DNA of 64,000 nt, from the NCBI RefSeq assembly GCF_036669915.1, contig NC_089317.1, positions 5,454,411 to 5,518,410 of the forward strand, written 5' to 3'. Of this stretch, positions 24,040 through 36,384 are shown one piece after another. Source of the stretch: Pocillopora verrucosa. Lineage: Eukaryota; Cnidaria; Anthozoa; Scleractinia; Pocilloporidae. Position 1 is the first letter of the stretch. The number at the start of each line of letters is the position of its first letter. A program made the translations under genes and the position numbers. The notes beneath the pieces were generated by a model, which ran no database searches, had not been told where the DNA came from, and worked only from the letters and a program-made list of their open reading frames with translations.

Positions 24040-24590
24040 CAACCCCCCTCACCCTGAGTCTGCTGTGGATGTCAACCACAGAAAAATAGCGATATAATAC
24101 GTATTTCAAACATTATTTTCTACACCCGTTTTCAGGCTCTCTGCAATAAAAAATTGGCAATTTTCACCCAAAAACTATGCTAGCAGGATAGATTTAGTGA
24201 GTTCGCTTCCTCCGTTTATCATTTGGAGATGATATGTCAATTTGGTATTGCTGCAATCACCTATCTGCTGTGACCAACTTCAAACAGTCGTCTAATTGTG
24301 CCTTCAGAATGAGCGGCGCACTACCAACACCTTCGCAATGACAACTGATTGATTTTTCAATCCTCATCTTCAAAAATTGTCATAATAACTCATAAGCAAT
24401 CTCGAAGTATTTCACGTTTTATAAACAACTTTTAGTGTTTTTGCGGTTTTGGATGATTTCTTCTGCGGTTTTGCGAGTTCGAATAGACCCCAATGCCCTC
24501 CTCTATTTAGTATCTGGAGCAAATATCCCTTTTAAATTTAAATAGGGACGTCTTTAGTCGGCACTATTTGTAAGACTCGAGGCATCAGTT
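24040..24590. repeat. Spacer between class-A and class-B copies (block S, copy 1)
   Basis: Shared with 45680-46010 and 59870-60340: ATTTTCTACACCCGTTTTCA, GCTAGCAGGATAGATTTAGT, CCTCCGTTTATCATTTGGAG and AGAATGAGCGGCGCACTACC. Its fixed position shows that the A-spacer-B arrangement was duplicated as a unit. Confidence 0.65.
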
Positions 24591-24622
24591 GAGTGAGTTT
24601 TAAGAGTTTCTTCCTCCGTAAC

Positions 24623-25093
24623 CTAAAGAGGTGTACTAACATTGGACGTGGGTTCCTGAACTTCACAGGTCAGGGCTAATGGTCCACGAACGTCGGTATT
24701 TGGTGACTGTGACCACCAAGACAAAAGGTTTCTGAAATAGGAATTGCAGTCTTTACTGCTTGAAAACTGTTTGGGGCCCTCACGAACACAGTGGCCATGT
24801 ACAACATCCTTTGCGTCCTCTGAAAAGAAAAACTCCCAATCTCCATTTCCAGCTTGAATGATAAACTCTTTCCCTGGCTGCGATATAATGAAGGCAGCGT
24901 TTGTTAGATCAGCGCACATGTCATTTGCGTTCGAGATGAATGAGATGGCAGCTCGCAGAAATTTTAAGGTTGTCTGATCCTCTTCATTGAGATTTCCATG
25001 CTGTTCTTCGATTCCGCATCGCTTTACGATCTATTTTCCGAGAACTGTTGATAATATTTTATCAACTCTAAAAATCATTTTGCTTGGGTAATC
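24623..25093 (-). pseudogene. MGN-family exon 2, class B, with a nonsense codon
   Basis: After the acceptor TTCCAG the frame starts DYPSKM and follows the class-B exon of 60920-60384 closely. The codon for Glu in L-G-K-E-I-V is TAG here (25033-25031), an in-frame stop soon after the start. The downstream part stays open, with ADLTNAAFIISQPGKEF and GDWEFFFSEDAKD. The C-terminus ends early, at S-N-V-S-T-P-L. No exon 1 is found upstream. A likely pseudogene that decayed recently. Confidence 0.75.
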
Positions 25094-26309
25094 CTGGAAT
25101 GTAAAAAGCGAATAAAAAATGCTTCTAGTAGCTTGCCAGATTCTCAGGAAATTCTGACGCCATCTTCCCCCAGCTTTCTTTTTTTTGTAATATGTTTGCA
25201 CTCATTTATATTTAATAATCGATCCGAAATTTCTTGGAAATGCAGCTAAACCTCTCTAGTAAACAATAATTATGGCAGATGAAGGCATTAAGATTAGCCT
25301 GTATGTACATTTTCAAAAGCAGAAAAATGTTCATATCTATTAATAAGCTGTTTGCTTAGTGCATGTTTCATGTGACAAACCCTTAAAATGTTGGTTTTCA
25401 CGCCTTCCCAAAGTTTGTTTAAGGCAGGTGTTCCCTCTGGCGAGATCAATTTCGTTTATAACATAGCGCGTAAATTTCAATTGCGCGAGCGTGCTTCACA
25501 TTCCTATGGTGCACGCTCATGACGTCAGCAAACAAACCCCTCGAGAAAAAAAAATTTCCATCGGTTACGCCTCGAGCAACTCTTACGCATCTTTCGTGCT
25601 CTCCAAACTTCCCGCGTACTTCATATCTCGATGGACGTACGCTTACGTATAAACCAATTGTTAAGTATACAAGTGCAATGTGTGAAGAAACATTGCCAGC
25701 CCAATCGAGGCAAAATAGACTTAAGAGCGTGTCCACGAGAGCACCGGGCAGTCGTGCTTCATGCCATCTCACCGATTTCAATGAAACTTTGCCAGTTTGA
25801 AGGGTCTAGCCCAAAACTAAAAAAGACAAACTGTTTTCTGTTTTGTTTTTTTCCGGGGGGGAGATAGACCACCCCCCCCCGGTTTTTTCTTGGTCTTCAC
25901 CAAGGAAATCGCTTCAAAATAGGTAAAATGTATGAAGCTCTCACTGTGATGGTATTTAACCAATTATTCTGAGCGTTTGCACACATATTTTTCCATCCTT
26001 AGTTAATGTCCGCCGCAAGTATCAGTCAATTTGATTGACGGCTTGTCAATCAACACTAATCTTGATTCCCCTTTATAATCCATCATGTCATCTCTGAAAA
26101 TCATCAAAAAAAGATCTGGGCGCTACCGCATTTTTGTCTTGGATGCCTTTTAAAATCTGCGACTGTGACAAGTTTCTCTCAACTACACCTGTCACGCACC
26201 TCTTGCTTTAGGCGGTCACTTGACCGAATAAACCTACATTTTTTGGCTCTTTATACAAGATGATTGATCAAGAAAGGTGAAAAATGTGAAAAACTTTCGA
26301 GATTTTTTG
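25094..26309. other. No gene supported; partial repeat
   Basis: Bases 25387-25460 and 25672-25710 match 38815-38950 and are split here by a ~210-bp insertion. A G7/C10 fold-back lies at 25852-25882. Open frames at 25446-25867 overlap on both strands and are not conserved in the other copy, so I do not call them. Confidence 0.4.
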
Positions 26310-26495
26310 TAGGAATGGAAAATTTCACGTTTGGAAAGATGCATGTGGGCGAAAACTCGATGAGAAAATCGTAGCGTTTCTTTCTCTTGTCGTTTATTAC
26401 TGTGAAGATTTGCTAAAATCAGGAAATAGGGCTTTTGTACAGAACAAAACATTCATTAATCTATATCTTGATCGTCTATTATCATTATCGCACAA
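26310..26495 (-). repeat. Inverted partner of 29390-29575, with a conserved short open frame
   Basis: The minus strand matches 29390-29575 (plus strand) at roughly 80 percent by eye. Both keep the frame open, with matching residues such as LSKREI and KETLRFS. It may be a small coding exon or simply a multi-copy repeat. Confidence 0.45.
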
Positions 26496-28044
26496 AAAAT
26501 GAGGAAACTGTAACAAGAAAGGAGATTTTAAAGTCATGTCGCGTGCTTGTTGACGTACAAGTTCCTGTGTGTAACAACTTCGGCTTTTCCATACCGCGGA
26601 TGACGGAAAACTCTGCCCCCCTTATTTGATAGGAAATATCAATAGCCCCATAAAATTCATTAACTGCGCCATGTTTCCAGAAAATAAGACTGGACAATGT
26701 TCTTTCCACTTTCCACCATCAAGAAATTCCACGTAGATGTAGTATTTGTAGCATGACAGCGTGACCTTTCATGAGAAGTAAAAATTGTTTATCTTTTTTT
26801 TTTTTCAAGAAGATACTTCTAGAAAATTTTAATCCTTCTGTTATCTTATTTTCCTGTTTTTTGACTGCAAATATCATCTGCATTTGCTTTTCTTTTCGCC
26901 GATTGTCATGGCCTTTCCTGCGTGCACGTGCGAGACAGTTTATATACAGCACTCTTTCGAGTTTCTTTGAGTGGTGTCGGACTTAGGTGTGTAGGTCTGG
27001 CTCAAAAGATATCTGCACGCTGCAACACGGGTTCCTATGTTTGCTCCTTTTTCTTTATTTGTATTTTTTTTCTCTGCCTTGCATTATCACACATTTATAT
27101 TTCTTATTCTCTCAGCGCGTTCCCTCAGATTTGGAAGTAGGCTATGAAAAGTCAATATTGACCAGAACTGAAACCCTTTTCTATCACTATTTGTTTCAGA
27201 GAACCCCTGTTATTTATAACTTTTTTTCTCAAGAGAATGTATTTATATTTGCTATTTATTTCCATTAGAACATGACGCTAGGTCCTGATAAGTTTTTTTG
27301 TTTCGTGACTCCCAAAAACTGTGTTTGCGACAACATCAATTGAGAAATCAAAGGCAATTACGCCTGAGAAATTCGCTTTTAGCCTTCTACCCGCAGAAGG
27401 CAAATCCGTGTAATGAAACGTTCTAAGACCTTTATAAGCTATGGACTTTACGTGATGTTGAGGGGTCAAATATTTACACTAAATCCGTGACCCTCAAACG
27501 GATCACGGACTCGTACATGTAACGGAAAATGTCACACATATATCAACACCGTGGGCGCACCTGGCGAATTCTATCCACTGGCTTCAATAGATAAGAGACA
27601 ACTTAGTTACTTTTTGTATATGAGCAAGCTTATTTACCCTACTTGAAAAACTCCTTGATGAAGTCTACTCTTGTCAGACGAAACGCGTGGGAGATGGGTA
27701 CAAGTTTTTACTTTCTTAGTTCGTGCAGTGATGCTCACTAGTTTGTTCCGTCAAAAACGCTTTTAATGTGAAGTTACGTCGACCTCGACAGAAAAATTTA
27801 GCTCACCCTGTCATAATCAATGGTTTGATACCGTAACTACCCATTAAGGTACATCACTGGGCTTTGATCACAATAATGAAAAAAAATGTGCGTTTCATCA
27901 GGCTCGCCACATATATTTTTTGGAAAATTATTTTACTCGAGAGCGATGTCGCCTAGCTTGGTGCGTCTTGACTCTGGCCGACGAAAATTATCGCGGTGAA
28001 CCCCATGAAATTCTTGTCAAGTGTTTTAAAAACTTTGTCTACCC
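26496..28044. other. No gene seen
   Basis: AT-rich intergenic DNA with pyrimidine-rich stretches (27045-27075, 26790-26815). Short frames only. Confidence 0.35.
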
Positions 28045-28850
28045 TTGATTTGCACGCAGAAAAGAAAAGGTAAATTCCGAACGGTATTTAAAAATATTTC
28101 ATTTATCGGTCAATGTATGAACTGTTTTACAGCAGCGCGAAGAAAAAGCAAAATTGAAGCAACCGGCGTATCGGCGAGAACTATATCTAATCCGTCACAG
28201 ACAGAACATGAAAGCGATGATATTCTTGCTAAAAGGAAGAATGTATCGCGACGTTTCAGTCATTGAATGCCATCCAAAAGCACCCTAACAAAGACAAACA
28301 CAGTAAAGCTGACAAAAAAAATCCGCTTATGATAAGATCAAGAGGAAAAAGAAGAAGACCGGCTTGCCATTTTATAGGGGATGGCTACGTTCAAGGACGG
28401 ACCTCAGGTAAAATTCTGATGAACAATCCCTAACTAGCCAGGTGGACTTTGGATGGGCTCTTTGGAAAACACAAAAAGCAGCCACCTTTTCTCAGAAAAC
28501 AAAGAATTATCTCCTAGACGTGTGTTGGACAGTGGAAACTTTTAAGGCAACCGCCTCTAATGTGACTTCCCAAATATCGAGTTTAAGAGACGACACCAGC
28601 CAGAAATTTTGTCTAAGACTGACCAGTTGATAGAGCAGGAAATCGCTCAATACTTCAGCAGGTGATCTGCCGCTACAAAATTGGTTTATTGACGAGGTCC
28701 TTCTCTGTAAATATGAATGAGGGCGAAGAGGCCGATGCTGATGATCTACCTTCAGAAGTCGAAACTGACCGAACAAGGCAGAAGATAAGGAGGGACCTTG
28801 CAAAATTTAGACGAAGACTGCAGGAGAGGGTACAGCTGCTATTAAGCTAA
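28045..28850 (+). pseudogene. Degenerate exons of a repeated cnidarian-type gene
   Basis: Three broken frames follow one another: one with CFTAARRKSKIEATGVSAR, a second with K-N-Y-L-L-D then VTSQISSLRDDTSQKF followed, out of frame, by A-Q-Y-F-S-R, and a third with an acidic-then-basic helix (EADADDLPSEVETDRTRQKI). The layout (K-N-Y-L, then L-R-D-x-T, then x-Y-F-S-R, then an acidic tail) resembles multi-copy uncharacterised proteins I remember from coral genomes, perhaps transposon-derived. Stops between the frames make it a pseudogene. Confidence 0.4.
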
Positions 28851-29389
28851 AAAAAAGATAAAGACATTTGCCTCTCACTTTTCCTTCATATTTATTGTCT
28901 TTGCTCTCGAAAACAACTGACTTTGTCTTGGGATTTCATTAAGGGAAATTTGTAGGAAGCCTACTGGTCAAAATTCTGCTGGCTCCTTCTTAATAAATTT
29001 TACAAGTCACGCAATGAAACGCTGGCAATACTCGATCTAGAGAGATGTAGATTTATATGTAGTAATAGAATGCTTGAAAAAAATATGCAGATATTTTACG
29101 ATCGAAGCAGGAAAATAATCATAGAGATCTGCAGATTATTCTGAAATTGTTATCTAGCAGACAGCATGAACAACGCGCTTGAATAATTCCTACGGAGAGT
29201 CTTCGGCGGACAACAATTTTAATTTTATTTTCGGAATAGAAGCACAGTTTTTAGTCTGATAGAACTATTGATATTTGCTCTCAAGCGAGAGCACAGAATT
29301 TCTCGTCTGAAAAAGCCGAAGTTGTAGCAAACTGGAACTTGTGGTGATGTCAACCAACACGCAGCATGTGACTTTAAAATCTACTAAAA
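28851..29389. other. No gene seen
   Basis: AT-rich intergenic DNA without a notable frame or shared block. Confidence 0.3.
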
Positions 29390-29575
29390 TGAGCAATGAT
29401 GATGATAAACAATCAAATTATAGACTAATGAATGTTTTGTGCCGTAAAAGACCATATTCACGGATTTTAGCATATCTCCAAAGTAATAAACGACTGAAGA
29501 AAGAAACGCTACGATTTTCTCTTCGATTTTTCGCCTACACGCACCTCTCTAAACGTGAAATTACTAATCACTTAT
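29390..29575 (+). repeat. Inverted partner of 26310-26495, with a conserved short open frame
   Basis: The frame from the ATG at about 29430 (M-N-V-L-C-R-K-R-P-Y-S) keeps the same reading as its partner for about 45 codons. The two arms enclose about 2.9 kb including the 28-kb relic, which could mean a fold-back type element. Confidence 0.45.
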
Positions 29576-30349
29576 CTAATTGTAATTACAACAATAATGG
29601 CTATTGTAATTCGAAGCGCGCGCGAGCAATAAGCGTAATTTCAAGTCATTAAGAACGGATTTCTATTTCGGATAACAAACCTCTCTATGTTCTTTCTCAT
29701 GACCTCGGAGGGGCTGAGAATCTTGTAAAACGGAAAGATAGTGAACTGAAGGGTCAATCCCACAACACATTCATAAATATGCTAGCTGACTCCCAGCATA
29801 CGTGTGTGTGGGTCTCTAATTTGTTGTTTATGAACTGTCACTCTATTTCACAGGACATCCCCCGTTTCTCCTATATAATTATGTCCACATCCTGCACATG
29901 TTATTACGTATAATAAGAACATTTAGAAATGAGTTCTGTTCTTTTGTTTAATAAAGACGGCTTCTTAGCTCTAACTAAATAAAGTTTTTCCGTGAGGCAC
30001 AAGTGGCACCGCTTGCTTTTGTTGCTGTAGGCCGGGGCGGTCGCTAAAATACTCCAGTTAATTGTAAAATTGGTGTTGTTGTCTTTGAATGTCCAAATAT
30101 GCTTTGATAGTTCCGTGCTGTTCGAATAGTTTCTGTTCCGAAAAGAAAGTTTGTGTTGTGTAACGACATCAGCTAGTCCAATGTAATTCTTTCCGGTTGT
30201 GTCATTTTCTGTTGTTACGTTGGCGTTGTAGACGACGCTTGAAGTGAGGCAGTTGTTTTTCAGAGGGCACTAGTTTTTTTCCTGCAGTTACAATTGTTTT
30301 CCGTGGAGGGTGTCTTGCTTGTCTCGAGGATTTTTCTGTTGTGTTTCTT
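29576..30349. other. No gene seen
   Basis: T/G-rich DNA (30020-30320) with no conserved frame. I find no exon 1 of the MGN family on the plus strand here. Confidence 0.35.
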
Positions 30350-30933
30350 AATTATGACTTTCTAAGAACCTAACTAGGGGGAGTGGGAGCGCTCGCTTCC
30401 TCGCATGCAGTTGTCGCCTGAGTTCTACTCCCGATTCTGTCGGTACACGTGAGTTGATTTGATTGAGGTTTTTCAGTTTTTCTTTTGCTCTCATGATTTT
30501 TCCTCCATTGATGATTAAATCAATATCATTTTAGGATTGTAAAGAAGACCTAAGAATTCCTGTGGAAACAATTACCTCTCTTCCTCTTGGAGATGAGGTC
30601 GAAAATATGCAAGAAAAGGACGTCTTAGTGAACACGACTGAACAAGTATCAGATTTTTAATCCATTTCATACTTGTTGCAAAAGAAGATGGAGCTGATTT
30701 TGGAAATGCCGCTTTCATATTTAACCCATCCAGGCAGGCAGTTTGTTGTCATGGCAGGAAAGGGTGACTAGGAGTATTACTTTTTCGAGGATGACATCGG
30801 CAACATAACCGGTCGATGTGTTCGCAAACCCTGGCTAAGGTACCTTTGGAACAAAATCACATCCGCTTTTGTTCGTATCACCACGTTTTTGTCTGTTGCT
30901 GGAGTAGCCCTTGTGGCCTTAAAGTCTGCTTAA
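30350..30933 (+). pseudogene. MGN-family exon 2, plus class, broken copy with intron end
   Basis: Bases 30350-30534 match the intron ends at 42597-42767 and 63700-63875 (GGGAGTGGGAGCGCTCGCTT and TTCTACTCCCGATTCTGTCG). Exon 2 starts at 30535 after TTTTAG with D-C-K-E-D-L-R-I and P-L-G-D-E-V-E. A single-base change in length near 30610 shifts the frame. The tryptophan codon in the GDWE core is TAG (near 30770). The coding end (A-L-K-S-A-stop, 30933) matches the intact copy. No exon 1 is present. Pseudogene. Confidence 0.75.
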
Positions 30934-32225
30934 GAGTAATCTTGGAGAGCTAAATATAGGAGTTATGTCTCATTTAGTTATACATGTTAGAGCGGAAAAT
31001 ACACAAGCTAAAAATACTAGTTTAATTAATTTCTTTGCAATACGCAGAGCGGAAGTTGCCTTCTTAGTTCCGGATTGTTACGTTTGGAAAGCCGCTCTTG
31101 TAGATTAAATTATTGAATACTGATATTAAATACAGGGATATTTTGGACGCGACCTCGCTTTGAATAGGCCTCCGTGGAAAAAGAGAGTGTTATGAAGTGT
31201 TACGTTTCAAGGATTCACGATCGATTTCAGTGTTGTTTTTCTCCTCTAGTTGTGCAATTACTCGAACATGAAACTTTGTTTCTCGACTGGTCGTGTTGTG
31301 TACTTGACTTAATTTTGAGTTTTTGAAAAATCCAGTCGTTGAGTCTTATCAGATTCAGAAGCCCGCAAGGTCGAACTGGTAATTTTATCGTTTAATATAG
31401 TTTGTGCTGACTATTTTTGAGAATGATGTTCGTCGGTGTTCATGTTTGGATGTGCTGGATGGACTTGTATAAAAAATGCATTTCACCAGTTTGAACAAGA
31501 GATTTAACTCTGCAAAGACAGTCAGCTCATTACCCACAAGCCCACTAATAGGGTAATTAAGAGCGTGTACTAGGGTGAGTAAAAGAGAGACAAGTTAGTT
31601 AGGCATAGAAAGTAAAATACAGTAGAGGAGAACAAAGAGTCTTGGTGTCTCCTGATTGTGTTGGTCTTCTCAGAAGCTAGTTTTCCCCGTCATTGCATCT
31701 TTACAGAAGGTTAAACAATGGAAAACTGACAAAGTTACTCGGACACCCAACAACGAGAATGTTGCCAAAGTCGAAATAAAAGTGAAGAAAGTCTTTAAGC
31801 AAAAGGAGAGGCGTAAACATATTTTTATATTGTTTACTCCACTTTATTTGATTATTAATCGCGAGAAATGTATGGAAAATCCCTGCATGCAATGATGCAT
31901 GGTTCATATCTTTTTCTTACTTAACCCTTTAACTCCCGTGAGTGACCAAGAGAGAATTTCTCCTCACCAAATCAATACAATATCAAACAGACAAGTGATG
32001 AGAAAAAAAATATTTTAGCTAGGGGATTATTAGTTGATTCAGTACCAAATTCTAAGAACTAACATCATAAGAATTGTATGGCAGACACTAAGGAGAATTA
32101 CTAATGAGATCTCGGGAGTGAAATGGCTAAGGGAAACACTGAAGTACGGAGGCATCAAAAAATTGTTTCAGTTGATTTCCTAACCCTTTTTTACCTATTC
32201 TGTTCTTTTGATTTTATTTTTGATA
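30934..32225. repeat. 3' flank shared with 43182-44520
   Basis: Long, ordered matches to the flank of the intact plus-class gene, including TTTTGGACGCGACCTCGCTT, CTCTGCAAAGACAGTCAGCT and CTTAACCCTTTAACTCCC. Part is also found at 58600-58880. No coding frame is kept. Confidence 0.7.
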
Positions 32226-32410
32226 AATCAACAAACGTAAAGTTACTGTGATAGCTGGAGATTCAGTTAAAAAAAAAAACGTGCACATATCAATCAAACG
32301 GTGGTGGAGTGTTTGGTGAAAATTCACACATCATGGCGAGAGAAGTTTTACGAATTTGGACATACCCACGTCAAATTATTCCTTAACTTAACAAGCATGC
32401 TTTTGGATTA
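32226..32410 (+). pseudogene. Second exon-like module (YIKKRKV type), degenerate copy
   Basis: Related to 44523-44705. It has lost the frame early (the AGATTCAGTT region contains an extra GCTG) but keeps V-E-C-L-V-K-I-H, then W-R-E-K-F-Y-E-F-G-H-T-H-V-K. See the 44523 entry. Confidence 0.45.
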
Positions 32411-32439
32411 CATATCAATATCACAAGTAAAGTGTAAGA

Positions 32440-32880
32440 CTTCTGGCCGTAAGGTTTTGGACTGGAAAGTTGTTTATTATGTTGAAGAGTCAGAGTACTC
32501 CCGAATCGAAAAGATAGATAAACGTTTTAAAAAAAGTTTTAAACTTCTTGGTTTATCGATAAAAAGCCATTTATTGTCCTAGCTGTCTGCTCTCTCTCAA
32601 ATATCTTAAGTTTAAGTCTACTCTCAAATTTTGTTGACTTGGCAAGGCATTACTTGTGAATAAAATCGATACACCTTTCGTGGGAAAGGCAAAAGATTAC
32701 CAGCCAGAGGCTATGGATATGTGTCTAACAGCGGGATAAAATTGAATAAATTTTGATACGTAACAAACTCAAATTGCCTGATAGATTATGGAGTTGTTTG
32801 TCACCCATAATATCAAGCTAGTAACAAATTTTTTTCATCTTTTTCTCCGTCGAGATATAGCAGGACAAAGATTATTCTAG
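32440..32880. repeat. Block-R spacer, copy 2
   Basis: Matches 23200-23640, 44725-45100 and 58975-59440. It again lies just 3' of a class-A minus-strand copy. Confidence 0.55.
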
Positions 32881-33231
32881 GCAGCAGACGGCAGGGCCAG
32901 CAAACCATTTATTCATTCTGGTGTTGTTCTGGGTCTACCGTCTCGAATAACAGGGCCAGATGTTCTGTCAGGGGATCTGCAACTATACCAGAAACCTCGG
33001 GAAGCCTGCTTGGGACCCTTATGAATACAGTGGCCGTGAACTGTAATTTTTAGATCTTCTGAAAAAAGATCTCCCAGTCGTCATTTCCAGTCTGAATGAC
33101 AAAGTCTCTTCCTGGTTGTGAAAAAATGAATGCAGCATTTGAAAGATCTGCTCCCATGTTGATTGCCTCTGAGATATACGAGATGGAAGCTTGCAAAAAT
33201 TGCAAAAAAAGATCATGTTTCTTGGGTAATC
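32881..33231 (-). pseudogene. MGN-family exon 2, class A, broken copy
   Basis: After the acceptor TTTTTAAG the frame starts D-Y-P-R, but the sequence then jumps into the L-Q-A-S-I-S segment, a deletion of about 30 codons. Further on a one-base loss shifts the frame before the core, where the intact gene has GDWEFFFSED. The end retains AVHGHCIHKGPKQ-like DNA in another frame. Pseudogene. Confidence 0.65.
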
Positions 33232-33249
33232 CTTAAAAAGAAAATAAAT

Positions 33250-34589
33250 GGAATGTCATTGTATGTGATCCAAAAGGAAGCATTATATTGCTATCATCAT
33301 CCTGATGGTCAGTAACCAAGAGCTGGGCGGCGTGACCTTACCTCGAAATTCGAAGAATGCCTCCCCCTTTTACGAAATCGGTCCATCAAAAATCTATGTA
33401 AATTAGTTGAATGTGTGTTCACAGATGATCAAGAAAATAGAGAATAGGATACTTCCAAAGTGAGAGAGATAGTTGGGTTTTAAGGGAACAAATTAGGCCT
33501 GTGTATGAACCTGTATTAATCGGCATCTTATTCAGCGCCAATTATCAAAGACAATTGAGGGCCAGTTGTCTTTGGCTGTGGAATTTTAGTTATTTGATTA
33601 GCAAGCGAATGTCACCCTTGCTTTCAATGGTTATGAGGGGAAACCCCTTCCACGAAATCAGCTCAGCACAATCTTCTACAAATAGTTCCTCTGGAATTGC
33701 TCTCAATAGGTGTGCAGACAATAATTATACGCTCTTTGCCTTTGTTCGATTATAATTTGAGAGTGCCATAATTATTAATTTTTAGTTCCTTAATTATATT
33801 TCAGTAGTTCTGCTTTGAATGAGCGTTCAGTACAAGCAGGTGGAGGGGACTCACTAAGGAGTGATCGACCACGTCTGCTTAATATAGATGAACACTAAAT
33901 ATAGGCCTTGTGGAAATTTCGGTACTTTGACAACCGACCGCTAAAAAACAGAGCGACCAAGTAATACGGTGCCGCTTAGTACAGGCTTAATTTGTTCCCT
34001 AGATACCTCTCTTGCCCCTGGAAATCGATTTTTGTTCAATAACGAAGTAGCAGAGTACTCTAAATTTCTTACACAGGCGTGATTTAGGAGGAGGAGCGCG
34101 AAAAAGTCGGCAGTAAATTGATTGTTGCCATAAGTGATAGGGTTTTAAAATATCCAGAGGCAGCTGTGAACTGTGCGAGGAGAAAGTTTGTTTGAAAAGA
34201 CTTGACCTCGTCAATATAGTTTGCATTTTTTTTGTGTGTAATGAACCATTCCTTTAGCATTTCCGCCTCATTGTAATGTACAAACTCCGACATTCAGGAG
34301 ATTAAGTTTGGTAGGTCCTTTTTAAATGAAATGTCCACTTTTAAATGCAGGCTTTACTTCCTTCAGTGGTTTTATAGTTACTTCGCCAACACAGCCATCA
34401 CGTTGTCGAAAAGGGTAATGATTTTTATTCTACCTTGTGCCATAGGTCAATAACTTTGTCACCGCAAACCGCTTTTTTCTATCACGCTGAAAATTATGTC
34501 AAAAGACGTCTTTATTTTTCTATCTGTGAAGGTTTGTAAGATATACATGCTCAGCTGTTGGTCCTAGCACTTCCAGACCATCTCCGTTG
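33250..34589. other. No gene seen
   Basis: The first 100 bases continue the class-A upstream flank (as at 23920-24010 and 45545-45660). The rest is unique AT-rich DNA. Confidence 0.35.
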
Positions 34590-36384
34590 CAAACTGCCAT
34601 GTTCAAGACCCAGCAATCCTCTGCATCCCTCAACTACCAATCAGAGAGGAGCTTGATGAACCACCTATTATCGAGGAGACTGTTAAAGCCATAGACCCGC
34701 TCAAAATTGAAAAGCAGCGGGATTCGATGGAATTCCAGCTGAGATCTGGAAGCATCGAGGTTCTACACTACACTGCAAGCTCCATGAACTCCTCGTCTGC
34801 TGCTGGGAACAGGGCAAGCTACCACAAGATCTTCGAGACGCAGTCATCATCACCCTGTACAAGAACTAGGGAGAACAATTTGACTTTTCCAACTATCGGG
34901 GGATCACCCTTTTGGCCTTCGCCCGTAAAGTCCTTGCCAGGATACTGCTCAACAGGCTTGTGCCATCCATCGCCAAAGAACATCTTCCGAAAGTCATTGT
35001 GGCTTCAGAGCCAACAGAGGCACAACGGACATGGTTTTCGTTCTCCGTCAACTCCAGGAGAAATGCCGTGAACAAAACAAGGGTCTGTATGCAACATTTG
35101 TCGACCTAACAAAAGCCTTCTACACTGTCAGCAGGTAAGGTCTGTGGTAGCTTCTTGAGCGTCTCGGCTGTCTTGGAAAATTCCTCAACATGGTGATCCA
35201 ATGCACGAAGACCAACACGGTCAAATCAGACTCAACCGAGACCCGTCAGATCCCTTCCCCATCGTTAATGGCGTGAAGCAGGGTTGTGTCCTGGCACAAA
35301 CCTTCTTCAGCATCCTTTTCAGCATGATGCTTAAGCAAGCCACTGTAGACCTAGATGATGAGGATGGCGTCTACGCCAGGTACCACCTGGAAGGTAGCCT
35401 GTACAGCGCTTGCAGGCCCATACTAAGACCCAGGAAAGGCTGGTGCGGGAGCTCCTCTTCGCATACAACGCTGCCCTCGTTACCCACGCAGAAGGAGCTA
35501 CACAGGGAATCACAACCTGTTTTGCAGGCACTGTTCAGTTCTTTGGCCTCGAGGTCAGCCTCAAGAAGACAGAGGTCCTTCACCAGCCCGCGCTCCAGGA
35601 GGAATACTACCCGCCCACCAAAACCATCGGCGAAACAGAGCTGAAATCAGTTCAGCAATTCACCTAAGTGGGCTGCACTATCTTATCCGACGCTAAGATC
35701 GACAAGGAAATTGACAACAGACTGGCAAAGGCTAACAGCGCCTTCGGTAGACTCTACAAGTGTGTGTGGAACAATAAGAGCTTGAAATGCAAGACCAAGA
35801 TCAGTGTTTACAGAGCTTCTGTACTCTCTACTTTGCTCTACGGCGTTTCCATCAGCATTGCCTTCATACCATCCTCAACATCCACTGGAGCGACTTTGTC
35901 ACCAATGTCGAGGTCCTCGAACAGGCTGAAGTTCCCAGCATTGAAGCCATACTGTCAAAATACCAGCTCCAGGCTGGGCGTGTGACCCGGATGGAAGAAC
36001 ATCGCCTTCCCAAGATCTTCATGTGTGACGCACCGTCAACTGGCTATCGAGACAGAGGGGCACCAAAGAATAGATACAAGGACTGCCTCAAGAATTCACT
36101 CAAGTCCTGCAACATCGACCCCCATCAGTTGACAATTATCACTGTCGAGCGGGACGGCTGGCGCCACACAGTCCACACAGCTGTAAAAAACTTTGAAACC
36201 ATACGCCATGAAGCCCTCAAAGAAAAACGTCAGCGGAGAAATACCAGAGCTGCTGCTGCCTCAGAGAACCAAAACCCTGATCAGAACCTCAAATGCTGCT
36301 ACTACACTCGAACCTACCTGTCCCGGATTGGCCTCGTCAGCCATGAGCGGGCCTACAGTGGACGTGGACGCCCTTCCTTTTAAA
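34590..36384 (+). mobile_element. Dead non-LTR retrotransposon (LINE), reverse transcriptase and C-terminal part
   Basis: Broken frames give reverse transcriptase blocks in order: N-Y-R-G-I-T-L-L, F-V-D-L-T-K-A-F, then VKQGCVLAQTFFSILFS. At the catalytic box, where F-A-D-D is expected, it reads FAYNAALVTHAEG, so the two aspartates are lost. Then come G-L-E-V-S-L-K-K-T-E and, after a stop, an ANSAFGRLYKCVW and K-T-K-I-S-V-Y-R-A thumb-like part. The end has a cysteine/histidine segment leading to SRIGLVSHERA. At least four frameshifts or stops are seen. The endonuclease domain is not visible, so the copy is 5' truncated. The clade is uncertain. GC content is higher than around it. Confidence 0.8.

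Noticed and set aside
25446-25867. Overlapping frames on both strands near 25.6 kb
   Set aside because: Mutually antisense, not conserved in the matching DNA at 38.8-38.95 kb, and partly within an insertion.
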